64,000 nt of DNA from Armatimonadota bacterium (GTDB lineage Bacteria; Armatimonadota; Fimbriimonadia; Fimbriimonadales; Fimbriimonadaceae): the NCBI GenBank assembly GCA_022563855.1, contig JADFMN010000006.1, positions 147,392 to 211,391 on the forward strand, written 5' to 3'. Of the stretch, positions 44,955-53,585 are shown one piece after another (position 1 is the stretch's first letter; each line of letters opens with the position of its first letter). Made by a program: the position numbers and the translations under genes. The notes beneath the pieces are model-generated. The model saw nothing but the letters and a program-made list of their open reading frames with translations. It ran no database searches and was not told the origin of the DNA.

Positions 44955-46457
44955 ATGAACACTTCTGTTGTTTCGAGAGGGGCATTGACGTTCGCGCTTG
45001 CTGCGCTGGTCGCAGCAAGCACGCTGGCCCAGTCCGGCTGGGTGCTGTCACACCAGAAGATCAGCGACACCCAAGGCGGCTTCACCGGCACGCTGGACAA
45101 TGGCGATCACTTTGGCCTCTCGGTGGCCTCGCTGGGTGATCTGGACGGCGACGGCGTGGGCGACCTGGCCGCGGGAGCGCGGCATGACGACGACGGGGGC
45201 TCTGACCGCGGCGCGGTGTGGATCCTGTTCCTCAATGCTGACGGCACGGTCAAGTCCCATCAGAAGATCAGCGACACCGAAGGCGGATTCGGCGGCACGC
45301 TGGACGATAACGATCAGTTCGGCTTCTCGGTGGCCTCGCTGGGTGATCTCGACGGCGACGGCGTGGGCGACTTGGCCGTGGCGGCCATCTTCGATGACGA
45401 CGGGGACCGCCGGGGCCAGAACCGTGGCGCGGTGTGGATCCTGTTCCTCAACACGGACGGCACGGTCAAGTCCCACCAGAAGATCAGCGACACACAAGGC
45501 GGCTTTACCGGCCCGCTGGATAATGGCGATCTCTTCGGCCTCTCGGTGGCCTCGCTGGGTGATCTGGATGGCGACCGTGTGGGCGACCTGGCCGTCGGGG
45601 CAAACTACGATGACGACGGGGGCGAGGACCGCGGCGCGGTGTGGATCCTGTTCCTCAACACGGACGGCACGGTGAAGTCCCACCAGAAGATCAGCTCCAC
45701 CGCAGGCGGCGGACCCCCGCTGGATAATGGCGATCGCTTCGGCCGCTCGGTGGCGTCGCTGGGTGATTTGGATGGCGATGGCGTCGGCGACCTGGCTGTG
45801 GGGGCAATCGGCGATGACGACGGGGGGGCCAACCGTGGCGCGGTGTGGATCCTGTTCCTCAACACCGACGGCACGGTCAAAGCCCACCAGAAAATCAGCG
45901 ACGCCGAAGGCGGCTTCAAAGGCATCCTGTCGAATGGCGATGAGTTCGGCATCTCGGTAAAGTCGCTGGACGATCTGGATGGCGATGGCGTGGGCGACCT
46001 GGCCGTGGGGGCCGGCTTCGATGACGACGGGGGGGCCAACCGTGGCGCGGTGTGGATCCTGTTCCTCAACACGGACGGCACGGTGAAGTCCCACCAGAAG
46101 ATCAGCGACACCGAAGGCGGCTTCACCGGCATCCTGGATAATAACGATCACTTCGGCTGGGTGGCCTCGCTGGGGGACCTCGACGGCGACGGCGTGGGCG
46201 ACCTGGCCGTGGGGGCCCAGAACGATGACGACGGGGGTGGGTCCCGTGGTGCAGTGTGGATCCTATTCCTCGACGGCATCTGTCTGTGGGATCTCGACGC
46301 CAACGGCTCCGTCGGCGTGTCAGACTTTCTCGAGCTGCTGGGCGCCTGGGGGCCGTGCCCGCCGAAGGGAGACTGCCCGGCCGACTTCGACGACAGCGGC
46401 GATGTTGGTGTGTCAGACTTTCTCGCGCTGCTGGGGAACTGGGGCCCGTGTCCGTGA
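44955..46457 (+). CDS. FG-GAP repeat protein with C-terminal dockerin-like repeats
   Basis: 500 aa. Signal peptide (ALTFALAALVAASTLAQ), then six near-identical ~62-residue FG-GAP units (SVASLGDLDGDGVGDLAVGA ... RGAVWILFLNTDGTVKSHQKISDT), expected to form a calcium-binding beta-propeller. The fifth boundary lacks one residue (FGWVASLG). It ends with two dockerin-like EF-hand repeats (DLDANGSVGVSDFLELL, DFDDSGDVGVSDFLALL) and GNWGPCP, the tail typical of Phycisphaerae secreted proteins. GAGAGGGAAC precedes the ATG. Probably cell-surface or secreted; partner unknown. Confidence 0.92.
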   Translation: MNTSVVSRGALTFALAALVAASTLAQSGWVLSHQKISDTQGGFTGTLDNGDHFGLSVASLGDLDGDGVGDLAAGARHDDDGGSDRGAVWILFLNADGTVKSHQKISDTEGGFGGTLDDNDQFGFSVASLGDLDGDGVGDLAVAAIFDDDGDRRGQNRGAVWILFLNTDGTVKSHQKISDTQGGFTGPLDNGDLFGLSVASLGDLDGDRVGDLAVGANYDDDGGEDRGAVWILFLNTDGTVKSHQKISSTAGGGPPLDNGDRFGRSVASLGDLDGDGVGDLAVGAIGDDDGGANRGAVWILFLNTDGTVKAHQKISDAEGGFKGILSNGDEFGISVKSLDDLDGDGVGDLAVGAGFDDDGGANRGAVWILFLNTDGTVKSHQKISDTEGGFTGILDNNDHFGWVASLGDLDGDGVGDLAVGAQNDDDGGGSRGAVWILFLDGICLWDLDANGSVGVSDFLELLGAWGPCPPKGDCPADFDDSGDVGVSDFLALLGNWGPCP

Positions 46458-46700
46458 GGAAGAAGGCATCAAGGCATCGAGGCATCAAGGCATCGAGGCA
46501 TCGAGGGAAGAAGAAGGCATTAGGCATTAGGCACTAGGCATTTGGCATTCGGGAAGACCTCGATCGCCGTGTTTTCGCCGGCGGGCTTGACCCGCCGGGG
46601 GCGATTGGAGCGACGTGCCGTTTCACCGATGGCATCGTGGGGGAGAAGAAGGCTTGAGGCTTGAGGCTTGAGGGTTTGGGGGTGGAGTCCCAGGGATTGG
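46458..46700. repeat. RAGGCATC octamer array and other repeats after dockerin gene
   Basis: Immediately after the stop there are six octamers (A/G)AGGCATC (about 46467-46505), then AGGCATT words to 46545, a GC-rich hairpin CCGGCGGG/CCCGCCGG (46576-46597), and a TGAGGCT heptamer run (46651-46675). The remaining stretch to 46900 has nothing identifiable. Confidence 0.85.
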
Positions 46701-46900
46701 CCCCCGGAATTCCCTGGGCTTTGGGGAGGGAGGATGGGTGGGTGTGTTTGCCAATGGTGACGGCGATCGATTTGGCCGGCCCGTGGCTTGTCCAAGTGTG
46801 GGGTTGCGTCGTATGCTCGACCTGCGTTTGTGAGGGCCGTGTCCAACGGGTGTTCATTCGCGGCGGCCCCCGCTACATTACTGGTCCAAGAGCAGCTTCG

Positions 46901-48100
46901 ATGTCACTGGAATCTTTGCCTAAGCATCTTCGTTTGCCACACTTGCGGCCGTTGCAACCGATGCCGGTGCGCAAAGACGGCAAGGCGTATATCGCGCTGC
47001 GCGACCCGGCGATGTTGTCCAAGCAGACGATGATCGTGCCGGCCCAGGCGATGGCGGCCCTCCAGCAGTTCCAGGGTCAGCGGACCATCGACAAGATCGC
47101 GCAACAGCTCAACGGCGATGTCGATCAGCTGATCGAGTTGGCCAAGCAACTGGACAAGCTCGGGCTGCTGTGGGGACCAACGTTCGAGCAACTCGAAACG
47201 GAGCTGAAAGAGAAGCTTCAAAGCAAGGGCGCGTTCCCTGCCACCGCATCGCGCGCGATGGGCAAGGACGAGGCTGAGTGCCGCAAGGCGATTGAGGGCT
47301 ACCTGGACGAGACCGACGATCCGGAACTGGCGGCGCCGGCCACGGCCATTGTGGCGCCGCACCTGGATTACGAGCGAGGCTGGCCGAACTACGCAGGCGC
47401 GTACTACGGCTTCAAGGACCTGGACCCGCCGGACCGCATCGTGATCCTGGGGACGAATCACTTCGGGTTGGGAGACGGCGTGGTGATGTCGGAGTACGGG
47501 TTCGACTCGCCGATGGGTCACAATCCCGCGGACTCGATCGTCATCGGCATGTTGCTGGAGCAGTTTGGTCGGCCCCTGATTGTCGATCAGCTCGACCACC
47601 TTGCCGAGCACTCGATTCAACTGCAACTGCCATGGGTGCAGTATTTCTTTGGCGAAGTGCCGATCGTAGCCGCCCTGATTCCCGATCCGATGACGCCGAT
47701 GATTCAGGACGATGATCAGCGGGTCCGAACGGAGGACTTCGTCACGGCGTTGGGGGACGTTTTGCAGGAAGTGGGCGGAACCACCCGGTTCGTGGCCTCC
47801 AGCGATCTGAGTCACGTCGGGCCGCAGTTCGGCGAGCCGCGGGCCGTCGACGAGCAGCGCCGGTTTGACGTTGAGCGACACGATCGCGAGATGCTGGTGA
47901 AGTTTCTCAGCGGCGATCCCGAGGAGTTCCTCGGGGCCATGCGCTGGAACAAGAATCCCACGCGCTGGTGCAGCATCGGGAACATGGCCGCGCTGCTGGC
48001 CCTCAGCGAGACGGACCGCCTCGAGCTGATCGATTACCGTCAAGCGTACGACGACCGGGGCTATGCGATGGTCAGCAGCGCTGCGGTCGCCTTGCTGTAA
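46901..48100 (+). CDS. Memo-family protein (AmmeMemoRadiSam system protein B-like)
   Basis: 399 aa from ATG 46901; the frame is open 240 bp upstream through low-quality sequence. The first ~110 residues are a helical, PqqD-like extension (MPVRKDGKAYIALRDPAML, QRTIDKIAQQLNGDVDQLIE). The rest is the Memo fold: AIVAPHLDYERGWPNYAGAYYG, VILGTNHFGLGDGVV, EHSIQLQLPWVQYFFG, FVASSDLSHVGPQFG. AMMECR1 and radical-SAM partners are not adjacent. Function of the bacterial family is unknown; metal-binding dioxygenase-like fold by homology. Confidence 0.88.
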   Translation: MSLESLPKHLRLPHLRPLQPMPVRKDGKAYIALRDPAMLSKQTMIVPAQAMAALQQFQGQRTIDKIAQQLNGDVDQLIELAKQLDKLGLLWGPTFEQLETELKEKLQSKGAFPATASRAMGKDEAECRKAIEGYLDETDDPELAAPATAIVAPHLDYERGWPNYAGAYYGFKDLDPPDRIVILGTNHFGLGDGVVMSEYGFDSPMGHNPADSIVIGMLLEQFGRPLIVDQLDHLAEHSIQLQLPWVQYFFGEVPIVAALIPDPMTPMIQDDDQRVRTEDFVTALGDVLQEVGGTTRFVASSDLSHVGPQFGEPRAVDEQRRFDVERHDREMLVKFLSGDPEEFLGAMRWNKNPTRWCSIGNMAALLALSETDRLELIDYRQAYDDRGYAMVSSAAVALL

Positions 48101-48117
48101 TCGGGGATTGGTTCGTC

Positions 48118-48573
48118 ATGATCGCCGTAGTTCAGCGGGTTGACGAAGCGAGCGTGAGCGTCGACTCACCGGCGTACGAGGCCCGGATCGGGCGCGGGCT
48201 GTGTGTGCTGCTGGCGGTCGAGCGGGGTGACGGCGAGGCCCAGGCCGAATGGATCGCCGGGAAGATCGCTCGGCTGCGCATCTTCCCCGACGAACAGGAC
48301 AAGATGAACCGGTCCGTGCGAGATATCGCCGGGGCGGTGCTGCTGGTGAGTCAATTCACGTTGGCGGGGAACTGCGCGAAGGGGAATCGCCCGAGCTTCG
48401 CCGGCGCGGCCGAACCTCGTATCGGCGAAGACTTATATGAATCGGTGGCTCAACGGCTGCGCACCAAGCACGAGCTGTCCGTAAAGACCGGCGTGTTCGG
48501 CGCGAGAATGAAGCTCAGCGTCGTCAACAACGGGCCTGTGACGTTGATCGTTCAACAAAGCCACAAGGGCTGA
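48118..48573 (+). CDS. dtd: D-aminoacyl-tRNA deacylase
   Basis: 151 aa from ATG 48118, 17 bp after the Memo gene. Removes D-amino acids from mischarged tRNA. Motifs: MIAVVQRVDEASVSVD, the catalytic LVSQFTLAGN, and the C-terminal NNGPVTLIV (GP-x-T) motif. Confidence 0.96.
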   Translation: MIAVVQRVDEASVSVDSPAYEARIGRGLCVLLAVERGDGEAQAEWIAGKIARLRIFPDEQDKMNRSVRDIAGAVLLVSQFTLAGNCAKGNRPSFAGAAEPRIGEDLYESVAQRLRTKHELSVKTGVFGARMKLSVVNNGPVTLIVQQSHKG

Positions 48574-48639
48574 CGGAGGGCATCTCCACTGATTCGTGGG
48601 CGGATGATGGGCCGGATGCCGGCTTCGATCCACCCACGC

Positions 48640-48680
48640 AAAACAAGAAGAGCCCGTCGCTGCCGAGGCAGGACGAGCTC
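48640..48680 (-). terminator. Rho-independent terminator, minus strand
   Basis: GAGCTCGTCC-TGCC pairs with GGCA-GCGACGGGCTC, then TTCTTGTTTTG on the minus strand. It lies 117 bp after the UDG stop. Confidence 0.8.
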
Positions 48681-48796
48681 CTTGTGGGGGGGCTTGTGAA
48701 ATCCTGGTGGATTTAGACCGCCGCCTCCTACCACCCGGTATGAGCCATTCCGCAGGGCACGCCGCGCTGGTTCCGCGCGATCTGGACAAAAACCCG

Positions 48797-49624
48797 TCAC
48801 TTGGACGCCGGTCGCAGATACGCCATCACCTGCTGCATGTCCGACCAGACCTTGCGTCGGGTATCGGGCGTGTAGTTTCGTAGCAAGTAGGCAGGGTGGA
48901 AGGTGGGCATAACGGGCACGGACAACTCGGCGTCCGTGAATGTGTCCCATTGGCCCCGGAGGCGGGTGATCCCCTGGCTCGTCCGCAGCAGCCACTTCAC
49001 CGCCGGTCCGCCCAACCCGACGATGACCTTCGGCTGGATGATCCGAATCTGTTCAGCCAGGAACGCGGCGCATTGCTCGACCTCAGTGGGCAGGGGCGTG
49101 CGATTGGCCGGCGGCCGGCTCTTGAGCACATTGGCGATATACACGTCGGGTCGGGCCAGGCCCATGGCCTGGATGATCTCGTCGAGCTTTCGGCCAGCGC
49201 GACCGACGAAGGGCCGGCCGGTGCGGTCCTCGTGTTCGCCCGGTGCTTCGCCGATGAACATCAGCTCGGCATCGGGCGCGCCCTCACCGAACACGGTCTG
49301 CGAGTGGGCGGTCGCCGTGGTGCAGTGCGGGCAGGTTTCGTCGTGACGCGTGCGCAGCACCTCAAGGGCGTCGGCCTTCTCTTGCGGCGTACATTGTGGC
49401 GCGGATTGGGCAGGCGCTTCCGCTTGAAACAGCGAAGCCGCGGCCCGCGGTTGGGCGGCCGGGGCGGCGGCGGCGGGCGGACCGGTCACTTCGATCTCAT
49501 GCGTCACCGCGACAGGCTGAGGCGGCATGGTTTTGATCGGCACAAAGTCCACACCGAGCAATCTCGCTGTTTCCAAGTGTTGCCGGGCGACGCGCCGCAG
49601 GTGATCTGTACGCTCGTGCATCAT
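48797..49624 (-). CDS. Uracil-DNA glycosylase, family 4 (iron-sulfur)
   Basis: 275 aa. Removes uracil from DNA. Catalytic core: CPHC (first cluster cysteines), GEAPGEHEDRTGRPFVGRAG (motif 1), YIANVLKSRPPANRTP, EQCAAFL and the motif HPAYLLRN. About 85 N-terminal residues form a helical stretch and an Ala/Pro linker not seen in minimal enzymes. Two adjacent ATGs (49624, 49621) are both possible. Confidence 0.93.
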   Translation of the reverse strand: MMHERTDHLRRVARQHLETARLLGVDFVPIKTMPPQPVAVTHEIEVTGPPAAAAPAAQPRAAASLFQAEAPAQSAPQCTPQEKADALEVLRTRHDETCPHCTTATAHSQTVFGEGAPDAELMFIGEAPGEHEDRTGRPFVGRAGRKLDEIIQAMGLARPDVYIANVLKSRPPANRTPLPTEVEQCAAFLAEQIRIIQPKVIVGLGGPAVKWLLRTSQGITRLRGQWDTFTDAELSVPVMPTFHPAYLLRNYTPDTRRKVWSDMQQVMAYLRPASK

Positions 49625-49682
49625 CGTCGTCCCGGTTCGTTGTTTGTCATCTGTGGCGAAGGATATCAGTTCGAGCCGGAGG

Positions 49683-49972
49683 CCGTGGTCTCGAATCTTC
49701 CCGTTTAGCGGGTGACGCGCAGCGTCCCTTTCCCCTCTAACGGGTGACGCGCAGCGTCCGGCTCCCCTCGCGACTCAAGCCCCCTGCGCCTCCAGCCCCC
49801 AAGCTTCACTTGATTAGATCACGCCTCGGCTATTGACACGAGACCACAAGATGAGGACAATTCGGATAGACCGAGGGTGGGATTTGCTCCGTCCGGCTGC
49901 ACAGGGGGCACCTATCTCCGGGGGCGGGCATGGACTTGCGGCAGGCGCAGTTGTGCGACCTCTGCCTGAGGA
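49683..49972 (+). repeat. Direct repeat A1 (promoter/leader block upstream of 50.2-kb gene)
   Basis: Highly similar to 50919-51172. It includes GCGGGTGACGCGCAGCGTCC (here twice), GCTTCACTTGATTA, a promoter-like TTGACA/GACAAT, and about 110 bp beyond it. 49625-50184 contains no gene apart from this block. Confidence 0.85.
49833..49861 (+). promoter_or_regulatory. Sigma-70-like promoter in repeat A1
   Basis: TTGACA, 17-bp spacer, GACAAT (4 of 6 consensus). About 320 bp upstream of the ATG at 50185, implying a long leader. Confidence 0.55.
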
Positions 49973-50184
49973 GGGTGCGAAGAGATGGGGGGGGCGGAGC
50001 GCGTTTGATCAAACTCAATGAATACCTGCCCCGACGCGGTTGCGGCGGCCGCCATCATTGGTACCGCGCCCACCGGGACAGACCGAATGCATCAAACCAC
50101 TCGTGCGTCCACTAGTACGGTCGTGGGGAGCGTTTTCGTATATCCGTAATGCAACGTTCTACAAACAGCACAGGAGGAAAAAGC

Positions 50185-50688
50185 ATGTGCAACAAGAGAT
50201 TCATGTCCGTCGCGTTCCTGGCCATTGTGGGGGTGGCTCTTTTGGTGTTCTCTTCGGGCCAGGCAGCCCCTGCGTTAAGCAGCCCCGAGGGAACATTTGT
50301 TCTCACCGTGACCGCCAAGGGAACGCCGCCGTTCCAAGAGATCATCACCCTCCACAAGGGTGGAACCATTTCGGAGACGAATACCACACTCCATCCCAAC
50401 AGCGCCAACGAGTTCTTTCCCTTTAACGGCAGCGACGGATACGGGGCGTGGAAGCGTGGTCCCGCCGGCACCGTCATCTTGAAGGTCGTCAAAATGGTCT
50501 TCGACGGCGAGACGAACCAGCATTTTGGCTACTTGGTGGTCGACGCGACAGCGCTCATTGTCGGCGACACCTTCACCAATTTGGAATCCGATGTCAACAT
50601 TCTCATCGGACCTGACTTGTTCAATCCGTTCGGCGTCATCCCGCTCGGCCCGACCGATGCGGTGGGCACGCGTATCACTGTCAATTAG
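50185..50688 (+). CDS. Secreted protein of unknown function
   Basis: 167 aa from ATG 50185 (AGGAGG 7 nt upstream). Signal peptide (FMSVAFLAIVGVALLVFSSGQAA), then a single beta-rich domain: GTFVLTVTAKGTPPFQEIITLHKGGTI, GAWKRGPAGTVILKVVKMVFD, LVVDATALIVGDTF. The pattern resembles small lipocalin-like secreted proteins in environmental bacteria, but I cannot name the family. It has its own terminator. Confidence 0.85.
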   Translation: MCNKRFMSVAFLAIVGVALLVFSSGQAAPALSSPEGTFVLTVTAKGTPPFQEIITLHKGGTISETNTTLHPNSANEFFPFNGSDGYGAWKRGPAGTVILKVVKMVFDGETNQHFGYLVVDATALIVGDTFTNLESDVNILIGPDLFNPFGVIPLGPTDAVGTRITVN

Positions 50689-50764
50689 CACGACGATGAT
50701 GATGATTGGTCCTGACGTGCTCCTGCGCGCGGGAAACTGCGGACCCGAGTACAACACTCACACC

Positions 50765-50791
50765 CCCGGCCGTCACTGGCCGGGTTTTTTG
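50765..50791 (+). terminator. Rho-independent terminator after 50.2-kb gene
   Basis: CCCGGCC / GGCCGGG stem, six-base loop, then six T. Confidence 0.92.
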
Positions 50792-50795
50792 TTCC

Positions 50796-50858
50796 GATGG
50801 CAACGTCGGCGCATCCGACCCGCTCACCCTACTCGCCAATTGGGGGTCGTGTCCTTGA
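50796..50858 (+). pseudogene. Detached dockerin tail, copy 1
   Basis: Codons read DGNVGASDPLTLLANWGSCP then stop, a complete dockerin-type C-terminus with no gene in front, located just after a terminator. Followed by the octamer (A/G)AGGCATC array at 50861-50903, as after the 46.4-kb gene. Confidence 0.8.
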
Positions 50859-50903
50859 AGAAGGCATCAAGGCATTAAGGCATCGAGGCATCAAGGCATC
50901 CAG
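50859..50903. repeat. RAGGCATC octamer array
   Basis: Five to six (A/G)AGGCATC/AGGCATT octamers directly after the detached dockerin tail. No gene in 50689-51397. Confidence 0.85.
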
Positions 50904-50918
50904 TACAAACTCGCGTGG

Positions 50919-51172
50919 CCGTGGGCACGAATCTTCCCGTTTAGCGGGTGACGCGCAGCGTCCCTCTTCCGCGCGACTCAAGCCCCCCGCGCCGCCCGCC
51001 CCTAGGCTTCACTTGATTAAATCACGCCTCGGCTATTGACACGAAACCACACAAGAGGACAATTCAGGTAGATCGAGGGTGGAAATTTCTCTGTTCGGCT
51101 GCACGATGGCACCTGGCTCCGGGGGCGGCCACGGACGGCCCGCGGGTACCACTGTGCGGCCTGTCGGGCGAA
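50919..51172 (+). repeat. Direct repeat A2 (promoter/leader block upstream of 51.4-kb gene)
   Basis: Second copy of the 49683 block. It lacks a 38-bp internal duplication present in A1. Similarity fades after about 51172 and the remaining 225 bp up to the gene shows nothing identifiable. Confidence 0.85.
51036..51063 (+). promoter_or_regulatory. Sigma-70-like promoter in repeat A2
   Basis: TTGACA, 16-bp spacer, GACAAT; the same site as in A1 with one base less. About 335 bp upstream of the ATG at 51398. Confidence 0.5.
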
Positions 51173-51397
51173 GGTCAAATGGGAAATGTCGTCTCAAACG
51201 TGACCTTCACCGTAGGTCGTCGATTGTCAAAAGATGTTGGGGCCAAGGTTCTTCCGGGACATGCTTTCCCTGTCAGACGGAGCGAGATAGAATCAAGGTG
51301 ATCGTACCCGTCGTCGCATGCACGAGCTTCCCGCTCGGCGGATTGTATAGCAGATCTTCCTTGCACCAATGACAATCTTCAAATAGGGAATGGAGCC

Positions 51398-52930
51398 ATG
51401 ATGCACATCCGACGCTTTGCTTATGGACTGACGGCAGTCGCTGTTCTAGGAGCAGATCGATTGGCCTCGGGCGATTGCGAGGTGACGGAACTGTTGCCGC
51501 CGAGTCATTTAACAGGGTCGGTCGCAATTGATGGAGATGTCATCCTTACCGGTGCTTGGACAGCCGACGGAATATCCAATTTCACCGGGGCGGCATTCGT
51601 CTTCCGCTACGAAGGAGGAACGTGGGAATTCGAGGCCAAACTTCAGGCACCCGATGGCGAGTTTGATGATCGATTCGGATGGTCCGTGGCGATCAGCGGC
51701 GACGTTGCCGTAGTCGGGTCCAGAGACGATGAGCATGAGGGCTTTGACGTTGGCTCGGCCTATGTCTATCGATTCGACGGATCTGGGTGGATCCAGGAGG
51801 TCAAGCTGATCCCTCCAGATGGCGAGTTTCTTGATCGCTTTGGCGTTTCGTCGGCGATCCGCGGCGATGTGTTGGTCGTCGGCGCGTATCTAGATGACGA
51901 CGGAGGCGACAGATCAGGGTCTGCATATGTATATCGGTACAACGGCTCGGATTGGAAACTAGAGACCAAACTCGTCGCTTCGGACGGAGCAGAAGGCGAC
52001 GAATTCGGGCACTCGCTTGCTATTGAAGACAACGTCATAGTCGTCGGGGCGCGTCATTTTTTCAATGGTGGGGCTGGCGCTGCATACATCTTTCGGTTCA
52101 ACGGGCAGGAGTGGTCGGAGGAAGCCAAGCTAGAGTCGTCGGACGGCCAGGATCTTGACTTCTTCGGCGATGACGTCGGTATCAGCGGGAACAATGTGAT
52201 CGTGGGAGCGCACGGAAATGACGAGGCCGCCAACCATGCCGGGGCGGCATACATATTCTCCTTTGATGGGAAGGTCTGGGGTGACGAGCAGAAGGTGTTT
52301 GCACTTGCTCCTGCCCACAACGACAGATTTGGAGAGAGCGTTGCTATCAACGGTGATCTTGCGATCGGTGGCTCGGTTGGGGACGATCCGACCGGGTCTA
52401 TAACGGTCTTCCGATTAGTGAACGGTAATTGGATCTGGACCGACCGTATTGAGGCATCAGACGGATCGGTCGGGGACCAATTCAGTCGCGCTGGAATCGT
52501 GCTTCAGAATGATGTTGCAGTTGTTTCGGCGACCCACCACCACCATGGCGATTCCATAGGCACCGCGTATGTGTTTGCAGGTTTGAAATTGATCGACTGC
52601 GACGGCAATGGCGTTGCGAACTCGTGCCAGATCGCCGATGGTTCCAGCCAGGACTGCAACAGCAACTTTGTCCCTGACGCTTGTGACATCGCTGATGGGA
52701 CGAGCAAAGACGCTAACGACAACGGCATCCCCGACGAATGTGAATCCCCGGAATGTCCGTGGGACGTGAACGGCGACGGAATCGTTGACCACCACGATCT
52801 CGTTGAAGTCGTTCACAACATGGGAATGTGCGACGATCCCGACGATTGCCCGTGGGATGTCAACGGCGATGGTATTGTCAACGGCAGGGACGTGGCAGCG
52901 GTGGCGATGCACTTTGGACCGTGTCCGTAG
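51398..52930 (+). CDS. FG-GAP repeat protein with dockerin-like C-terminus
   Basis: 510 aa, secreted. Signal-like N-terminus, then about seven diverged FG-GAP units (DRFGWSVAISGDVAVVGS, GSAYVYRFDGSGW, EFGHSLAIEDNVIVVGA). Toward the end comes a Cys/Asp-rich stretch (DCDGNGVANSCQIADGSSQDCN) and two dockerin-like repeats (PWDVNGDGIVDHHDLVEVV, PWDVNGDGIVNGRDVAAVA) ending HFGPCP. Unlike the 44.9-kb gene, units are diverged at DNA level. GGAATGGAGCC precedes the start. Confidence 0.92.
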   Translation: MMHIRRFAYGLTAVAVLGADRLASGDCEVTELLPPSHLTGSVAIDGDVILTGAWTADGISNFTGAAFVFRYEGGTWEFEAKLQAPDGEFDDRFGWSVAISGDVAVVGSRDDEHEGFDVGSAYVYRFDGSGWIQEVKLIPPDGEFLDRFGVSSAIRGDVLVVGAYLDDDGGDRSGSAYVYRYNGSDWKLETKLVASDGAEGDEFGHSLAIEDNVIVVGARHFFNGGAGAAYIFRFNGQEWSEEAKLESSDGQDLDFFGDDVGISGNNVIVGAHGNDEAANHAGAAYIFSFDGKVWGDEQKVFALAPAHNDRFGESVAINGDLAIGGSVGDDPTGSITVFRLVNGNWIWTDRIEASDGSVGDQFSRAGIVLQNDVAVVSATHHHHGDSIGTAYVFAGLKLIDCDGNGVANSCQIADGSSQDCNSNFVPDACDIADGTSKDANDNGIPDECESPECPWDVNGDGIVDHHDLVEVVHNMGMCDDPDDCPWDVNGDGIVNGRDVAAVAMHFGPCP

Positions 52931-52952
52931 TAGTAGCTGGCCGCGATCAGCC

Positions 52953-53012
52953 GGCACCGTCGGCGCATCCGATCTTCTCGCCCTCCTCGCCAACTGGGGG
53001 CCGTGTCCGTGA
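52953..53012 (+). pseudogene. Detached dockerin tail, copy 2
   Basis: GTVGASDLLALLANWGPCP and a stop, 22 bp after the stop of the FG-GAP/dockerin gene and not in its frame. Followed by GAAGAAGGCA and AGGCATTAGGCATTAGG words, as with the other dockerin ends. Confidence 0.85.
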
Positions 53013-53144
53013 GAAGAAGGCAGCGAGGGGGAGAAGAAGGCACTAGGCATTAGGCATTAGGAGCGAGCCGGGGCGTGTCGCCCCGGTTCACGTGAGGGAT
53101 GGGTTGGCGGTGGTTGCGCAATGGGCGCTGAATGGTGTGCGGGC

Positions 53145-53173
53145 GCGAACCGGGTTGACACAACCCGGTTCGC
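53145..53173 (-). terminator. Strong hairpin downstream of minus-strand pair
   Basis: Perfect 12-bp arms (GCGAACCGGGTT) around GACAC, 13 bp past the stop of the 53.2-kb gene. No T run follows, so it may be a repeat rather than a terminator. Confidence 0.45.
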
Positions 53174-53186
53174 TGGATGCTCGGGG

Positions 53187-53585
53187 CTAACCATCGAAGA
53201 CGCGCCGGCGAATCCGGTTGAGTTGCTGAAGCTCGACGCCTTGGGGTGCGTAGCGACGGTGGGCGGTGTCGAAACATCCCCGGCTGATCAGCAAGGCGGC
53301 CGGGCAGCGCACGCCCGTTTTAGCAGCCAATTGTCCCAGCAGACGTCGCTGGGGTGTTTCAAGCCCCAAGGCGCGACACAGCCGGCGCATCGTCGGCCCT
53401 TGTCGAACGTGATCGCGCCGAACGAGGCTTAGCACGCCGACGGTTACTAACCCTAGAGCCATGGCGATCACCAAACCTGCGACGAGGAATCTATTCTGCC
53501 CGGACAAAAACGGTTCGCGCAGCGGGTGTAACTGAACCGCAAGTTGAAGTGCAGCGACTTGAATTGAACTAAACATCGTCATCAT
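53187..53585 (-). CDS. Small membrane protein of unknown function
   Basis: 132 aa from ATG 53585, in an ATGA overlap with the HEAT-repeat gene; the frame upstream of that is the neighbour's antisense-free overlap and not credible. One clear transmembrane helix (FLVAGLVIAMALGLVTVGVLSLV, core only) is followed by a basic cytoplasmic domain (RRLCRALGLETPQRRLLGQLA). I do not recognise the family; co-expression with the HEAT protein is likely. Confidence 0.75.
   Translation of the reverse strand: MMTMFSSIQVAALQLAVQLHPLREPFLSGQNRFLVAGLVIAMALGLVTVGVLSLVRRDHVRQGPTMRRLCRALGLETPQRRLLGQLAAKTGVRCPAALLISRGCFDTAHRRYAPQGVELQQLNRIRRRVFDG

Noticed and set aside
46458..46545. CRISPR or minisatellite gene in the octamer run
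   Set aside because: Units are 8 bp with no spacers; simple repeat only.
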